A stretch of DNA of 64,000 bases from a virus (IMGVR_UViG_3300027733_000040:32989-96988), one strand, 5' to 3'; counted from the first letter of the stretch, positions 7,957 to 16,266 are shown. Numbers and translations: made by a program. Notes: generated from the letters alone by a model not told the origin.

Positions 7957-8286
7957 ATGGCTATGACCCCGTTCCCAGTCGGTTTACCGACCGAAGCTAT
8001 CATGATCATTATCGATAAATTGCGTGGTAGCGAAGTTCAGAATAATGATCTTATTTTAGCAGCTTGGAATTTAGCTGGTTATTCACTTCAGCAAGTCGTT
8101 CCAATTGCGCCTAAAGCGATGGCTTTGTCAGACGTTAAATTGGACGAATTAGCTTTTTCTAATGAAGAAGCAATTGCTAGTTTAGAATCGCTTTTACCTA
8201 AAGGCGATGGAGAGGAAGTCGGTAAATTGCCATGGGGAAAAATCTTAAGAGTAGCGATAAAGGTAATCTTAGGTTTAATTATTTAA
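7957..8286 (+). CDS. Small unknown protein with hydrophobic C-terminus
   Basis: The 109-residue protein has a helical body and ends with an amphipathic, strongly hydrophobic stretch (WGKILRVAIKVILGLII), compatible with membrane association or with a structural contact. An AAGGAG ribosome site precedes the ATG. Its last 55 bases overlap the start of the HNH nuclease gene in another frame. I cannot assign a function; the neighbouring membrane protein suggests a shared envelope role. Confidence 0.55.
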   Translation: MAMTPFPVGLPTEAIMIIIDKLRGSEVQNNDLILAAWNLAGYSLQQVVPIAPKAMALSDVKLDELAFSNEEAIASLESLLPKGDGEEVGKLPWGKILRVAIKVILGLII

Positions 8287-8621
8287 ATAAACCAAGGCTT
8301 TTATTTGCGAAACCAGTTTTCGCCTCTAAGCCTAGATCTTCAAAGTGGAAAAAAGCAAGAGCGGTTCATCTCGAATTAAATGGAATGTGTTTGGCGTGTG
8401 GTGGTAGAGTTTCGCTTGAAGTTCACCACCTCATGCCTTACCATCTAGCCCCCGAGCTAGAATTAGATCCAAATAATCTTATTACACTATGCGAATCTGC
8501 TAGCCATTGCCATTGGACTTTCGGCCACTTGCTTAATTGGCGTAGCTATAATCCCGACGCAAAAGCAGATGCAATTGCGTTTTTCCAAAAAGTCGTAAAC
8601 CGACCAAAGATCCTAGCCTAA
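8232..8621 (+). CDS. HNH endonuclease domain protein
   Basis: The 129-residue protein carries the HNH signature CLACGG, EVHHLMPYH, NNLITLC and HCHWTFGH: paired cysteines bind structural zinc and the His-Asn-His residues bind the catalytic metal. HNH proteins of this size are homing endonucleases, restriction-type nucleases or packaging-associated nucleases. The first 55 bases overlap the preceding gene; the ATG has no close ribosome site, so it may depend on translational coupling. The basic N-terminal tail could contact DNA. A free-standing mobile nuclease is a possibility, because it lies between two small genes without an obvious role. Confidence 0.75.
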   Translation: MGKNLKSSDKGNLRFNYLNKPRLLFAKPVFASKPRSSKWKKARAVHLELNGMCLACGGRVSLEVHHLMPYHLAPELELDPNNLITLCESASHCHWTFGHLLNWRSYNPDAKADAIAFFQKVVNRPKILA

Positions 8622-9959
8622 ACCGTGGAAGAAACACTGTGTTTCGATTTCTTCTTTGCATCTCTTGACTATCCTTGTGCTTACGCCAAGATAGTCAGCG
8701 AGATCGGTATTATTAAGTTTAGCGCCTGGATATTTTGTAGCATATTCGTGGAAACGATCGAGCTCGCCGTCGATCATAAAGCCAGAACTTTGCACTTGCA
8801 AAATCCACACTATTCTACTTAAATCATTTAAGTTATCAGCGACTTTATGGATTATTTCTTTAATTTCCACTTGAGTCTCATGGTCATCACCGAATCCAAG
8901 CATAGCCAATCCTCCCTGAACTAAATTGTCCAATCCTTCAGAATCATCCCCGTTTGTGTTCACACCGGTTCTACCAGTAGTGAATTTGATTTTTTCTTTA
9001 AATGTCTTCTTCATACTAACACTGTGGTTTTTGTTACTGGTTATTACGATCTTATCATCGTGCAATTCGTGTATTATACCACAGTCTGAGTGATTTTGCA
9101 ATATTAGCATGATAGAGATAATATCGTCAGTACCGCAAAAGAAAGTGTCGAATATTATGTGATATTCATTATAATCGCTATTTATATCCCTTAACATTCT
9201 ATTAAGGATATCTTCTTTGTTGTCTAAATCATGAAAGAGATTAGTCGATATTAGTTGACCATTTGGTGCTTTATACTTAACTTCGAAATTAGTGCCTGAT
9301 TTCATCAAGACCGCAGCGAAAGCGCTGATTATACTAAGTGAAGCAGGTACTTGGACCGTCTTTTCAGTCAAGTATTTCTGCTGTTGGTTTTCCTTAATCA
9401 CTTGCTGTTGATAATTCGAGATGTGTTTACTAACGAACTTTATAAGACTTTGGCGGTCGGCTAGTATCTCGTCGCTATACTTCCTTTCGCCCTTATTAGC
9501 GAATATTGGTGATCTTGAAGATTCAATGATCGGTAATTCGCATTCGTCAGGATTTTTGAATTCTTGGCCGACCATGATTCGGTTGCAGCACGGCGAAATG
9601 TGGTAGCATTGATTAAATTGTATAGTCAGACCGATCTTATTCTGGTAGCTGGTAGCTTTGCAATTTTGGCATGTGAAGCCGTTGATTTTGCGGCTCACGA
9701 GCAGATCTACTAATGCTCTCCATAATGCCACTAAGTAATCTTGCTCTGATGTAGTAACATCATCTTTATAGTCAGCACGTATTGTTCTATTAAACCTTTT
9801 TATAAATTTGGTTTTTGAGCGTTCTAATTCTGGTTCGTTGATGAGATTAGAAAATGTTAACTCGACTAATTGCTTTTCCTGTGGGTCGATTTCTTTCATC
9901 GATACGTTCACTAAAGAACCTCGCAGGTAAAGCTTCGACAGTTGGCGTTCATAACTCAT
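8613..9959 (-). CDS. Sigma-like/transcription-factor-like protein with zinc site and HTH
   Basis: The 448-residue protein has near residues 73-91 a helix (DYLVALWRALVDLL) resembling the region-2 helix of the T4-type sigma gene at 56552, followed by CQNC (97-100) and CC (124-125), like the zinc ribbon inserted in that gene. The last 40 residues form a helix-turn-helix (NNTDLADYLGVSTRIVKRC). A middle part lacks recognisable motifs. It could be an alternative sigma or DNA-binding activator; I am not sure. It is convergent with the HNH gene (9-base overlap) and divergent from the sigma-like gene at 10006. AAGGAA precedes the ATG. Confidence 0.5.
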   Translation of the reverse strand: MSYERQLSKLYLRGSLVNVSMKEIDPQEKQLVELTFSNLINEPELERSKTKFIKRFNRTIRADYKDDVTTSEQDYLVALWRALVDLLVSRKINGFTCQNCKATSYQNKIGLTIQFNQCYHISPCCNRIMVGQEFKNPDECELPIIESSRSPIFANKGERKYSDEILADRQSLIKFVSKHISNYQQQVIKENQQQKYLTEKTVQVPASLSIISAFAAVLMKSGTNFEVKYKAPNGQLISTNLFHDLDNKEDILNRMLRDINSDYNEYHIIFDTFFCGTDDIISIMLILQNHSDCGIIHELHDDKIVITSNKNHSVSMKKTFKEKIKFTTGRTGVNTNGDDSEGLDNLVQGGLAMLGFGDDHETQVEIKEIIHKVADNLNDLSRIVWILQVQSSGFMIDGELDRFHEYATKYPGAKLNNTDLADYLGVSTRIVKRCKEEIETQCFFHGLG

Positions 9960-10005
9960 TTGTAAATTCCTTTCATTTTGACAAACTTTTTTAGGAGTCC
10001 TCTCT

Positions 10006-10776
10006 ATGGCAAACTATTGTGATAGCGCCGTTTTGGAGAAAACCTGGTACCTTTGGATACTGGGTTCGTCACACCCAGATCTTGAACAATACAGGGCCTA
10101 CAATTTATTGTATACAAAACCCTGTTCGCCGGCAATGGTTGACGGGAAAATTCTTAAAAAACATGGGAAGGAATTGCTTGACCCTAGATCTGAGTATAAA
10201 ATACATTGCTTAGCCCTTCCTATCCCCGTTTTTTTCAAATCCCGTAATAACATTGTAACAGGTCGATATCGTCTTTGCAATATCTCTTCTAAGACTCCTT
10301 TCACACTAGATAGACGTTTGTTCACTATGGATAATATGTTTATGGGAAATGCGCTTAAGAACAACATATTTAAGCAGAAGTTAGAAGTGATCCCTAAGCT
10401 TTTAGAAGAAGGGTATATCAAAGAGCAACCGACTTCGGCATCATGGCATGACCTTCTTGCTGATATTGGTAAGATGTGCACAGGGATTAGTATGCGTTTT
10501 AATCTCTTGAATGACGACGAATATAGTGATCTCTCAAATGATGCACTATTACAAGTGATAAATAAATTAGTTAACAATAGGTTAGTATATACCCCCGGAA
10601 GAGCACCGGTATTTAATTTACTTACCACTACCATACATCGTTGTATGTTTAGTCTGCTTAATAAAAAGAATAGTCAGAAAGCTGGTTTAAATAAATTATT
10701 GTCAGATTCTCAATATAATCTTATACCAAAAATTAATAGGAGTCTTAAGACCCTGACACATAACCCGAGAAAATGA
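10006..10776 (+). CDS. Possible gp55-like sigma factor
   Basis: The 256-residue protein has a C-terminal block of about 80 residues that resembles T4 gp55 region 2: ISMRFNLLND (161-170; gp55 has a similar SKRFNF), a helix of NDALLQVINKL type, then TPGRAPVFNLLTTTIHRC and a basic helix. T4 gp55 replaces sigma-70 on host RNA polymerase and reads TATAAATA late promoters. The N-terminal 140 residues are unlike gp55. It heads a coupled operon that continues to 16266, with a strong AGGAG site. Similar features recur in 56552-57505, which is the stronger candidate. Confidence 0.45.
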   Translation: MANYCDSAVLEKTWYLWILGSSHPDLEQYRAYNLLYTKPCSPAMVDGKILKKHGKELLDPRSEYKIHCLALPIPVFFKSRNNIVTGRYRLCNISSKTPFTLDRRLFTMDNMFMGNALKNNIFKQKLEVIPKLLEEGYIKEQPTSASWHDLLADIGKMCTGISMRFNLLNDDEYSDLSNDALLQVINKLVNNRLVYTPGRAPVFNLLTTTIHRCMFSLLNKKNSQKAGLNKLLSDSQYNLIPKINRSLKTLTHNPRK

Positions 10777-10777
10777 C

Positions 10778-11767
10778 ATGAGATATAATAGGGCCATTTC
10801 GCCTAATGCTGTACACAGCTCCCATCTGCTGACAAGATTAAAAGCTCAAGCTGTTAAAGTGTCTATTGTAAATGGTCCTCAGCCAGGTGTGCGCCACCAG
10901 CAGCGTTCTGCTCCTTTACCTCCTAAGCCCGAAAAGCCACCCACGAAGATCCAAGATAGTGCAAGAGTTGCGCCCAAGAAGGCGGGGGCAGTCGAAGTTC
11001 GCCAGCAGCAGGCGATGCAAAGACAGGATATAAAGAAAAAGCGAGAGCCACGTGTTACTTATGTATCACGGACAGTTGACCCGATCTACCTAGAAAAGAC
11101 AAAAGCCTTAAAAGATACCGGCCGAGGAAAAACGCTTATAATAATAGGCAATGGGCCGACGCTTAATGAGGTTGATTTAAGGGGCCTTAAACATAAACCA
11201 GGTATAGAATTTCTATCTGTGAATTATCCTGATCCTAGATTATGGCCAACTGACTATTGGGCTTTCTTTGATTCATCTCAGATTCAGCGACACGCTGCTC
11301 TTTGGGATGAATTCAATGGAACCATCTTTAATTCTTCGTCGATACAAAGACGAAAGACAGGGACCATCCAATTCAGAAATATAGGTGTTAAATCATTTAG
11401 TAAGGATTTAGTAGATGGTTTATGCATAGGCAGAAGTAGCGTATTCGCTAGCATGCAAATCGCGCTTTGGATGAATTTCGATAAGATATACATTTTTGGC
11501 GTCGATATGAACCCATCGACAGATTTAAAGAAATTACATTTTTACGGAACAAATCCTGACGTATTACCAGAAAATAGGGCAAAAAGGTTTGAAAAGGAAG
11601 CGGAATACTATGTTACAGCTTTTGAATCGATGTCAGAGAAGGAGAGAAGTAAGTTTACTTTCTGCAGCTCTGTTAACCCATGGCCCTTTATGTCTATGTT
11701 TAATAAACTAGATCATAAGGTCGCTGCGTCCGAAATTTTACGTGATTATTTAAACCCCAAGGAGTAG
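10778..11767 (+). CDS. MptE/GT42-like Rossmann protein
   Basis: After a basic, Pro/Gln-rich N-terminal 95 residues, the 329-residue protein enters a Rossmann-like domain with GKTLIIIGNGPTLNEVDL, a nucleotide-binding loop like that of DUF115/MptE proteins and of GT42 sialyltransferases (family form GNGPSL). It ends with a FGVDMN strand, followed by an HFYGTN loop. The family is split between pterin pyrophosphokinases and sialyl- or glycosyl-transferases, so the reaction is open. It overlaps nothing but starts two bases after the previous stop, in the operon that leads to the purZ-like gene. Confidence 0.6.
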   Translation: MRYNRAISPNAVHSSHLLTRLKAQAVKVSIVNGPQPGVRHQQRSAPLPPKPEKPPTKIQDSARVAPKKAGAVEVRQQQAMQRQDIKKKREPRVTYVSRTVDPIYLEKTKALKDTGRGKTLIIIGNGPTLNEVDLRGLKHKPGIEFLSVNYPDPRLWPTDYWAFFDSSQIQRHAALWDEFNGTIFNSSSIQRRKTGTIQFRNIGVKSFSKDLVDGLCIGRSSVFASMQIALWMNFDKIYIFGVDMNPSTDLKKLHFYGTNPDVLPENRAKRFEKEAEYYVTAFESMSEKERSKFTFCSSVNPWPFMSMFNKLDHKVAASEILRDYLNPKE

Positions 11768-11774
11768 AAGGTCG

Positions 11775-12164
11775 ATGACTAAGATTTACGTTGCATCAAG
11801 TTTATATAACAAAACCAATGTTAAGGCACTCTATAAATATCTTGCTTATTTACAATGTACTATTACTTATGATTGGACCACTCATGGTGGTGTAAATGAT
11901 GAGGCTTCGCTTAAAGAGATCGGGCTCAAAGAATACCAAGGTGTTGTCGATTGTGATGTTTTGGTTATGTTAATGCCTGCGAGGCTTGGTTCGCATGTCG
12001 AGCTTGGTATAGCTTTAGCGCTCTGTAAACCGGTCATTATTATTACTAACGGTGAAGATTTCGAGAAAAAGTCATTTTATTTCTTAGACCATGTAAATAT
12101 TATCAGAGATATTGATGCTCTAAAAGGCGCACTTGATAAAATCACGGAACAAGAAAATGACTAA
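11775..12164 (+). CDS. Nucleoside 2-deoxyribosyltransferase-like (NDT/DNPH1 fold)
   Basis: The 129-residue Rossmann-like protein begins KIYVASSLYNK, the typical N-terminal strand of nucleoside deoxyribosyltransferases, has YDWTTHGG, and a late HVELGIALALCKPVIIIT segment where E76 occupies the place of the catalytic glutamate in ELG/EIG motifs. Enzymes of this fold cut or swap the N-glycosidic bond of deoxynucleosides or, as with DNPH1, of dNMPs to give deoxyribose 5-phosphate. The next gene is DeoC-like and the following but one is PurZ-like, so purine deoxynucleotide handling is likely. Exact substrate unknown. Confidence 0.6.
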   Translation: MTKIYVASSLYNKTNVKALYKYLAYLQCTITYDWTTHGGVNDEASLKEIGLKEYQGVVDCDVLVMLMPARLGSHVELGIALALCKPVIIITNGEDFEKKSFYFLDHVNIIRDIDALKGALDKITEQEND

Positions 12165-12834
12165 TGGCGAACTGCTCACCAGAATAGAAATAGATGTTTT
12201 CCAAGGAAACGAAATCCTAGAATCCTTTGAATTAGCTCATAAGTACCGTCTGCCTGCGATCATAGTACATCCTTCATTAAGCTCTGATGCTTTGGTTTGT
12301 AGAGGCAGATCAAAAGGGAAGTATAAGATCATCACGCCGGTAGATTGGCCTAGGGGTGAAGTCTTCTCTACAGATAAGTTCAAGGGTCTAAGCTTAGATT
12401 CTTTAGAGACCGATGGTTTTGAGATATACATATCGCCAAAAAAGCAAAAGGGCGATATCAGAAAAGAAATAATTTCGTGTACAGAGTTTTTAAAGAAGTT
12501 TATTGGCGAGCTTTGTGAAATAAGATTCGTCATAGGCACAAGGACTAAGGATGAAGCTGATCTAGCGAGTGCTTATGAGGCCTTTCGTGATCTAAAGACA
12601 CCGACTTTAATTCGAGACGATATCTCCTTGAAGACTCAGAATTACAAGGCCAATCCAGCTATACACAGCGCTTTTATCACCAACATGTCGCAATTCTTAA
12701 AATGCCCGATAAAAGTAAGTGGTAATCTTGACTGTATTGAAGATTTACTGGCCTGCGAACCTGCAAAGCGATTTGGTGCCAGTCTTCAGCAGACCAAAGG
12801 CATAATTAGAAGTATTAATACGGTGAAAAAATGA
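12157..12834 (+). CDS. DeoC-like aldolase-fold protein
   Basis: The 225-residue protein resembles the deoxyribose-phosphate aldolase barrel: an early alternating strand/helix with LPAIIVHPSL, and a late IKVSGNLDCIEDLL followed by RFGASL, which matches the family's IKASGGIRTLEDAL and GTS region. DeoC cleaves deoxyribose 5-phosphate to glyceraldehyde 3-phosphate and acetaldehyde. The Schiff-base lysine strand is not clear here (TLIRDD in its place), so activity is uncertain and it may be a divergent or non-catalytic relative. The ATG at 12157 overlaps the previous stop; the next gene overlaps its stop by four bases. Confidence 0.5.
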   Translation: MTNGELLTRIEIDVFQGNEILESFELAHKYRLPAIIVHPSLSSDALVCRGRSKGKYKIITPVDWPRGEVFSTDKFKGLSLDSLETDGFEIYISPKKQKGDIRKEIISCTEFLKKFIGELCEIRFVIGTRTKDEADLASAYEAFRDLKTPTLIRDDISLKTQNYKANPAIHSAFITNMSQFLKCPIKVSGNLDCIEDLLACEPAKRFGASLQQTKGIIRSINTVKK

Positions 12835-13127
12835 ACATTATTGAAATATTAGACCAGTTAGATGATGATATCGGTCTTTTATTTAAGACCGAGCAATGGT
12901 TACATTCAGAAAAATCGCGTGTGTCAGCTGAAGCTTCTGACATACTAAACAGATTAAAAGCAATTGACAATGCTATAAATCTGAAGAAGGTATTGAATAA
13001 CATAGACATTGGGGCTTTAAGGCATGCCTACGATGATGGTTTCCACGGAAAAGAAAATTTAATGCTTGAATTGATCAAATCCTATCTGAATAATTCTTCG
13101 GCGGAGGCTCAAGATGCAACGCGGTAA
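12831..13127 (+). CDS. Small helical protein, unknown
   Basis: The 98-residue helical protein starts in an ATGA overlap with the DeoC-like gene and its end overlaps the PurZ start by 14 bases, and the PurZ ribosome site (GGAGG) lies inside it. It is acidic and charge-rich (EQWLHSEKSRVSAEAS) with no motif I recognise. Its tight coupling suggests a partner of the neighbouring nucleotide enzymes, but this is only position-based. Confidence 0.6.
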   Translation: MNIIEILDQLDDDIGLLFKTEQWLHSEKSRVSAEASDILNRLKAIDNAINLKKVLNNIDIGALRHAYDDGFHGKENLMLELIKSYLNNSSAEAQDATR

Positions 13128-14313
13128 GTTCAATGTGGTTACTGATGGTCAGTTCGGTAGCACCGGAAAAGGGCTGATCACTTCTTACCTTGCACAAAAA
13201 CACAGACCCGAATTTTTATCAAACACCAATATGGCCAATGCTGGACACACAGCCGTTAATGTAGATGGCACTGCTTATATCGCTAAAGCAATGCCATCGG
13301 CTGCGATATTAAGAAAATGGCTACCTGATTACAATCCTTGGATAATAATGGGTTCTTCTTCTGCATTTACGCTACCGCAGCTAATGAAAGAAGTCGAAAT
13401 AACTGGAAGTGTCGATAGGCTTATTATTCACCAAAGAGCTATGGTGATCACAGAAGAGCACAGGCAAAGGGAAAACGAAGGCAAGGATAGCACAAAGCAT
13501 TTAGCGAGCACGATGCAGGGCTGTGGGGCCGCCATAGCAGACAAGATCCAAAGATTGCCAGGGACCAAGCTTGCAGTTGATTACGAAGAATTAAGTCGAT
13601 TTGTATTTTGCAAAACGTGGACACGACCTTCTTCTATATTAGAGGATATGTCTCTTTTTGATCCATTTAATGTGATGTGTAAACACCATTGTGAAGCCCT
13701 ACACGAATACATTGACTGTGTACTCAGGGCTACGTTCACTTTTCTCCACGAAGGCGCTCAGGGATTTTCGCTTGATATCAATCATGGCCACTCATATCCT
13801 ACTTGCACTAGCCGCGGTACATCGGCAATTCAGAATTTAGCCGATATGGGTATTTCGCCCAAGTTCCTTGGTGATGTATATCTGGTACTTCGACCATATC
13901 CAATAAGAGTTGGCAATGTGATCGAAGATGGTGTTCAGCAAGGGTATTCTGGTGGTGGTTACGATGACCAAGTCGAAATCGATTGGGAAGAAATAGCAAG
14001 AAAATCTGGGATGCCGCTAGAGTACGCTACGATATTAAGAGAGAAAGAGAAAACCACCGTTACAAAAAGGGTTAGAAGGGTGTTTTCTTTTTCTAAAAGG
14101 CAACTGCGTGAGGCCGTGATGGTGAATGGTGCCACTAAATTAGCTCTTAATTTTGCTAATTATATCGACTGGGCTTGCTTTGCATCATCATCAAAAGACA
14201 AACTTACCCCAAAGATCCTTGATTTTATAAAAATGCTCGAGGATGTCGCCGGAATACCTGTAACGCTTGTTGGAACTGGCCCACAATATGACCACGTCAT
14301 TGACCTATCGTAA
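13114..14313 (+). CDS. purZ: PurZ-like adenylosuccinate synthetase (2-aminoadenylosuccinate type)
   Basis: At 399 residues this belongs to the PurA superfamily, which joins aspartate to a purine 6-position using a nucleoside triphosphate. It has the P-loop GQFGSTGKG (12-20), the NAGHT loop (42-46, with the catalytic His45), EGAQGFSL (213-220), CTSRGT, PIRVG and TTVTKRVRRVFSFS (314-327), all in the form seen in phage PurZ. The Ser16 stands where cellular PurA has the catalytic Asp; this exchange is diagnostic for PurZ enzymes that use dGMP to start diaminopurine (Z) synthesis. No DatZ, MazZ or DpoZ gene is visible here, so Z DNA is a proposal. Confidence 0.85.
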   Translation: MQRGKFNVVTDGQFGSTGKGLITSYLAQKHRPEFLSNTNMANAGHTAVNVDGTAYIAKAMPSAAILRKWLPDYNPWIIMGSSSAFTLPQLMKEVEITGSVDRLIIHQRAMVITEEHRQRENEGKDSTKHLASTMQGCGAAIADKIQRLPGTKLAVDYEELSRFVFCKTWTRPSSILEDMSLFDPFNVMCKHHCEALHEYIDCVLRATFTFLHEGAQGFSLDINHGHSYPTCTSRGTSAIQNLADMGISPKFLGDVYLVLRPYPIRVGNVIEDGVQQGYSGGGYDDQVEIDWEEIARKSGMPLEYATILREKEKTTVTKRVRRVFSFSKRQLREAVMVNGATKLALNFANYIDWACFASSSKDKLTPKILDFIKMLEDVAGIPVTLVGTGPQYDHVIDLS

Positions 14314-15079
14314 TAATCTAGAAGTCTCGGCTTGCATCGACGAACATCATGATAATATTGATGAATCTATAGATCTAATTAGAGCTACTGGATTTAAATC
14401 AGCGTCTATACTTAATATAAATGGATTGTCGCTCACTTCTTTACCAGACATTACTATAGAGAGAATTAAGAAAAGACTATCGGATATGCCGATAAATGTC
14501 ATAAGGATAGAGTTAGGTCATGGAAAAACAATAGCTCCAAAAGATATAGACAAAGAATTATCGATAGCTTCTTATTTTAAAGCTAAGGCGATCCAAATCG
14601 GCATCGAAAAATCATCATTTCTCGATAAGGCGAGTTTCGATGATTTTATCAGTAGATTATCATCATTTGCTGTGTCGATGTCATTAGTACCGATATTAGA
14701 AATGACTGATCATATGTTTATTGACACACCAGCCGATCTCGATAAATTCTTATCGTCACATAAAAGAATTAAGTTATCTTATGATCCATGCCGTTTTATG
14801 GAAAGAAGCAATAAAAATCCACACGAACGCTGGTTTGAACCTCTTAAGACGAGTGTTTACAGTATAATAGCAAGAGATTTTAAAACAGGCTCCGGTTTTT
14901 ATCCTATTGGCCAAGGCGCTACCAATATTGTTAAAGCTATAGATGAGCATATTTTAAACGGTGGTAGATACGCTATATTTAGACCGTCACTTGGAAGACG
15001 GTATGGTAGCACAGTCGGAAAGAAAGAAACATTTAAGTTAGCTTTGGAAGTGTTTAATAATCTATTCAGGAGTATTTAG
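14288..15079 (+). CDS. Xylose-isomerase-like TIM-barrel protein
   Basis: The 263-residue protein looks like the sugar isomerase/AP-endonuclease-2 barrel: VIRIELGHGKTI, KAIQIGIE, the metal-ligand strand VPILEMTDHMF with Glu, a DTPADLDKFL stretch, then KLSYDPCRF. Such barrels isomerise sugars or cleave DNA at abasic sites; the reaction here cannot be told. The ATG at 14288 overlaps the end of the purZ-like gene by 26 bases in a different frame, so it is translated from the same mRNA. The context of nucleotide genes favours a sugar-phosphate or abasic-site substrate. Confidence 0.6.
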   Translation: MTTSLTYRNNLEVSACIDEHHDNIDESIDLIRATGFKSASILNINGLSLTSLPDITIERIKKRLSDMPINVIRIELGHGKTIAPKDIDKELSIASYFKAKAIQIGIEKSSFLDKASFDDFISRLSSFAVSMSLVPILEMTDHMFIDTPADLDKFLSSHKRIKLSYDPCRFMERSNKNPHERWFEPLKTSVYSIIARDFKTGSGFYPIGQGATNIVKAIDEHILNGGRYAIFRPSLGRRYGSTVGKKETFKLALEVFNNLFRSI

Positions 15080-15292
15080 ATGCTTAATGTCAACGAAGCA
15101 ATTCAGAAGATAAAATCTATCGGAGCCAGCAACGTTAGAATAGTTCCGATGGCTGGTCAGCCGATCAATAATGGTGATCATCAGATCGAGATTAAATCCG
15201 GAGCTAGTTGGGAATCGATTGTGTCTGGTGTAAAAAAGAAAATGGCAGAAGACATTGTAAATCAAGCTATAAACAAGGTTATCCTTGGTTAA
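15080..15292 (+). CDS. Small unknown protein
   Basis: This 70-residue protein starts directly at the previous stop, with AGGAG about seven bases upstream of its ATG. It is a soluble, Ile/Lys/Asn-rich peptide (NVRIVPMAGQPINNG, then KKKMAEDIVNQAI) with no known motif. It is part of the purZ operon and its TAA overlaps the next ATG. Confidence 0.55.
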   Translation: MLNVNEAIQKIKSIGASNVRIVPMAGQPINNGDHQIEIKSGASWESIVSGVKKKMAEDIVNQAINKVILG

Positions 15293-15732
15293 TGATAAAG
15301 AAAATAAAATCCGTAATAGAATTGTCCAAATATAAAATAGGTAATAAATTATATTTCATAGATTTATACACAGATTCAGACAGGGATTTAATACAAAGCG
15401 ATTTAAATTGGATGTTGGCTTGTCACCCTAAAATTTTCTTTGTCAAAAAGATATATAAATACAATACTAAATCGAAATATATATGTCCTAGACTTCCTAG
15501 TGCTGTTTTTAGTATATTATCATCTCTGTTAGTAGGTCAATTTAATATAATATGCTTTGAAGTTTCAGCGATTAAACGCTGTGCCAATACCGGCGAATTC
15601 TATTATTTCGATGGTAGTGGCGACTGGCACCCAGAATCGATATTATTCACCACAGAGCGCAAAGCGCTTAACGAAAAGAAGCGAATTTTATCGCTGGTTG
15701 ATGATTGGGCTTCGCACAATCGTGGCGATTAA
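15292..15732 (+). CDS. Unknown protein
   Basis: I chose the ATG at 15292, which overlaps the preceding TAA, because upstream of it the frame runs inside the previous gene. The 146-residue product begins with a lysine-rich helix, has a hydrophobic core stretch (AVFSILSSLLVGQFNIICFEVS) and a final basic helix. It could be a compact globular protein with one buried helix rather than a membrane protein. There is no recognisable motif. It is the penultimate gene of the operon before the C39-like peptidase. Confidence 0.5.
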   Translation: MIKKIKSVIELSKYKIGNKLYFIDLYTDSDRDLIQSDLNWMLACHPKIFFVKKIYKYNTKSKYICPRLPSAVFSILSSLLVGQFNIICFEVSAIKRCANTGEFYYFDGSGDWHPESILFTTERKALNEKKRILSLVDDWASHNRGD

Positions 15733-15737
15733 ATATA
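15731..15737 (+). promoter_or_regulatory. AAATATA box, candidate leaderless late promoter
   Basis: AAATATA is followed by TTAT and the ATG at 15742. No ribosome site precedes that ATG. The box partly lies within the stop codon of the preceding gene, so a new transcript probably starts at the ATG itself. Confidence 0.5.
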
Positions 15738-15741
15738 TTAT

Positions 15742-16266
15742 ATGAAGATAACTAAAGTTAATATATCCTTACCAAAGGTCGCTCAAAAGCACGATTATGA
15801 CTGCGGAGCTGCAGCTTTAAAGTCGATATATGAATATGAACACCCAGAAGACAAAAACGACTTATCAAAGTATACCAGATTATTAGGTAGCACTAAAAAT
15901 AAAGGGACAAGCACGCAAGAATTAGTTGCAGCTTGTAAGTTATTAGGTCTTAACTTTAAAGAATACCATGGCATGTCACTTTCTAGGCTGCATAAAGAAA
16001 TTAAGATCGGAAACCCGATACTTTGTCTCATAAGATCGAATGATCATGGCCACTTCGTAGTGGCTTTGGGATGTGATGATGATAATATCTATTTCGAAGA
16101 TCCTTTTAAAAAGAAAAATAACGGCTATTTGCCTAAAAAAGAATTTTTCGAAAGATGGACAGATGGCGATAACCATAGCGATCTTAAACGGTTTGGATTG
16201 ATTTTTAAGGTATCGCGTCCAAAAACAAAAAAGAAAATTACAGCCTATAAGATTTTAGGAAATTAA
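15742..16266 (+). CDS. C39-like cysteine peptidase
   Basis: The 174-residue protein matches the peptidase C39-like fold: Q15-x5-C21 in QKHDYDCGAAAL (oxyanion Gln and nucleophile Cys), H104 in GHFVVAL and D120 in YFEDPF, the usual Cys-His-Asp order. These enzymes cut leader peptides or other proteins, and the domain also occurs in stand-alone bacterial enzymes. It begins at an ATG without a ribosome site. It lies one base before the giant structural gene, so processing of that protein, or attack on a host protein, are two possible roles; neither is proven. Confidence 0.7.
   Translation: MKITKVNISLPKVAQKHDYDCGAAALKSIYEYEHPEDKNDLSKYTRLLGSTKNKGTSTQELVAACKLLGLNFKEYHGMSLSRLHKEIKIGNPILCLIRSNDHGHFVVALGCDDDNIYFEDPFKKKNNGYLPKKEFFERWTDGDNHSDLKRFGLIFKVSRPKTKKKITAYKILGN

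Noticed and set aside
13114-14313. Ordinary cellular PurA
   Set aside because: The P-loop Ser, the TTVTKRVRRVFSFS block and the shortened length fit phage PurZ better than cellular PurA, which has Asp at that place.
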